A stretch of DNA of 64,000 nt from Asparagopsis taxiformis (taxonomy: Eukaryota; Rhodophyta; Florideophyceae; Bonnemaisoniales; Bonnemaisoniaceae): positions 1 through 64,000 of the forward strand of contig JALQPE010002094.1 in NCBI GenBank assembly GCA_030407315.1, in the 5' to 3' direction. Of the stretch, positions 62,556-64,000 are shown one piece after another (positions within the stretch are counted from its first letter, which is position 1; each line of letters opens with the position of its first letter). The position numbers were made by a program, and so were the translations under genes. The notes beneath the pieces are model-generated. The model made no database searches. It had not been told where the DNA came from and saw only the letters and a list, made by a program, of their open reading frames with translations.

Positions 62556-63555
62556 GTCAAAAAACTGAAGTGAAAGAGTGGTCAAGTGAGCAATGGGCTT
62601 ATCGCAAATGTTGACAGATCGGTAATGGATTTGGTGGGCAATGGACGGATGATGAAGAATATGGTCAAGGAATATAGAGAGGAGTGCTGCAACGTGATCG
62701 AGATTACATGTTTGATTTGGATTGTTCTGGAGAGCCTCAACAGAGGAAGTGAAGGATCAGTTATAGTTGAATAAAAGTTAGGGAATGTAGGGAAGATGAT
62801 TTGTATGACGTTTTTCGTGAATTGTTGGACTTTACGAATCATCGACACAGGTGAATTGTACGCTGGGTTATGGCCAATGGTGGTTGAGAAAGCGAGATGT
62901 TCTCGAAAGATTGCGTTGTCGTCCAGCAATACGTGAAGAAAAGATCGTATCTAGATGCCAACAAGCACATTTTGGGTCGCTGCCAGCCGCATCTTGTTGG
63001 ATCATGTTTTCATCTTGCACAAGAGCTGGAAAAACACGATGTTGCAGCGATTTAGCTAGAGTGTACCGGATAGTTTTGCAGCACTGCGTTACACCACGAC
63101 TGTTCCTTAGCACACAAAATCTTGAAAAAAATCCAGACTGATCGTTTCGTTGCCTTGTCGGGTATGCACACGTTGACTGAAAGAACCGAATGGATTGATT
63201 TTCAAGCCGCGCGGCATGGGCGGTAGTTTTTGTTTGCGGAAATCATCGCGTGTGGAGAGCTCTCACTTGGTTGCATCCTTGGATTGTCTACAAATGAATA
63301 ACACGCGCGCCGGTGTAGATGAGGAAGGAGAGACGAGATAATAGGACACCAGTGCAGTGCGCTCTGGAGACTTAGATAAGGGAAAGGGCGACTGGAGCAG
63401 GCTCTGAGATTTAATTGGGATTTTCAATTTGAGAACCAATGAAATTACGTTAAATTCACAGTCGTCTTGAGATATTTTGAACGCAGTGGGATAAAACGTG
63501 GTGGACCAATTAAATCAAGGCATCAATCATAATTTAGTAAAAGCACGAAAAACAT
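62556..63555. other. Intergenic, no recognised gene
   Basis: About 1 kb between the last NLR pseudogene and the nitrate reductase-like gene. Short frames on both strands lack any known motif. Confidence 0.5.
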
Positions 63556-64000
63556 TTAAAACTGCACAACGCTCTGCGCATCATAGCCGATCTTGGCCAG
63601 ATTGGGCAAACAAACTTGATCCACCATATCGCGTCGCCCACAAACACCAACAACACATCCTTCATCCGCATGCGGAATGAATCTCGCAACCATTTCCTCG
63701 TTCACATGACCCTGTTCTCCCTGCCATCCTCCGGCGTCTCAACAAGCGTATGCAGCACATGGATGTTATCACGCTTGGCCACCATATTCTTCAACTGTTC
63801 ATGCATCAGAATCTGGCACACCTTATGGTTGCTATAGATCAGATACACCTCCGTATCATCTTCCTCATCCATTTCAATCGCCTGCATAATCTGATAAACC
63901 GGCGTCAGACCAGTTCCACCACAGATGAATCCCAATTTCTTCGTGTATTTCACCTCCCCATGCAGCGTGTACTTTCCGCGTCCGTTGTATTCAAAGTGTC
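63556..64000 (-). pseudogene. Nitrate reductase-type FAD/NAD(P)H domain, partial, one frameshift
   Basis: The C-terminal NAD(P)H-binding part of a cytochrome-b5-reductase-like flavoprotein domain, most like eukaryotic assimilatory nitrate reductase (electron transfer from NAD(P)H to FAD, then heme and Mo cofactor). From the window edge: YNGRGKYTLHG, KKLGFICGGTGLTPVYQIM (GGTGxTP nucleotide-binding loop), EDDTEVYLIYSN. The frame ends at TGA just after RENRVM (63702), but the family sequence resumes one base off: GHVNEEMV, GVCGRRDMVDQ (in place of the usual CGPP motif) and the C terminus KIGYDAQSVVQF, stop TAA at 63558-63556. One missing G in AGGGTC would explain it. The rest of the gene lies outside the window, so NADH-cytochrome b5 reductase cannot be excluded. 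Confidence 0.82.

Noticed and set aside
1..64000. CRISPR arrays, ribosomal RNA genes, bacterial operons
   Set aside because: No regularly spaced identical repeats, no rRNA core sequences, and gene style is eukaryotic throughout.

Overview
This window reads as nuclear DNA of an intron-poor eukaryote, not a bacterium. It holds a complete chromovirus-type Ty3/gypsy LTR retrotransposon, other eukaryotic transposon remains, one 80-nt intron with GTAAGT...CAG borders, a eukaryotic nitrate-reductase-type flavin domain, and animal/plant-like NB-ARC, WD40 and TIR domains in very long intronless frames. My best guess is a multicellular red alga (a florideophyte such as Chondrus). That guess rests on gene style and memory, not on any search.

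Layout. Positions 65-11145 are one LTR element: 5-bp target duplication ATAAG, TG...CA LTRs at 70-731 and 10481-11140, a broken gag/protease, a long RT-RNaseH-integrase-chromodomain frame, and a 2.5-kb 3' noncoding region with a 350-bp tandem duplication. Positions 11146-13160 carry host sequence: a Maf-type nucleotide pyrophosphatase gene (+) and, converging on and overlapping it, a histidine acid phosphatase gene (-). Positions 13160-22680 are a transposon graveyard: a gypsy-type gag relic, two inverted copies of a noncoding repeat family that share a covarying hairpin, a possible DIRS-like RT fragment ending at a perfect 46-bp palindrome, and a truncated PIF/Harbinger transposase.

Positions 23562-62555 are the main interest: a cluster of at least eight loci of one NLR-like family. 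The full-length architecture is N-terminal Met-Gly, then a Pro/Ser-rich linker, NB-ARC, an APAF1-like helical spacer, WD40 repeats, a C-terminal TIR domain, and a conserved tail of about 100 residues. Four loci carry the full architecture (23562-27988 +, indels in the TIR; 36661-40956 -; 44110-48396 -; 51341-55834 -). One (41553-43796 -) is an N-truncated duplicate. One (48604-51141 +) lacks WD40 and stands head-to-head with a full-length gene. Two (about 57050-57760 and 58320-62555, both -) are decayed. A tandem pair of unfamiliar three-TM-segment proteins lies between the first and second NLR genes, and a 3' piece of one of them is fused to the truncated NLR duplicate.

Putting it together: by family knowledge, NB-ARC proteins are nucleotide-switch ATPases that oligomerise on ligand sensing; WD40 propellers are plausible sensors; TIR domains with the conserved Glu are often NAD-cleaving effectors. 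The cluster therefore looks like an expanding and decaying innate-immunity or self/non-self locus, in which effector TIRs are homogenised between genes while sensors diverge. Membrane attachment through myristoylation is inferred from the shared MG start. The window ends inside a nitrate reductase-like gene (63556-64000 -). Several frame breaks across the window sit at short G/T runs and may be assembly errors rather than real mutations.
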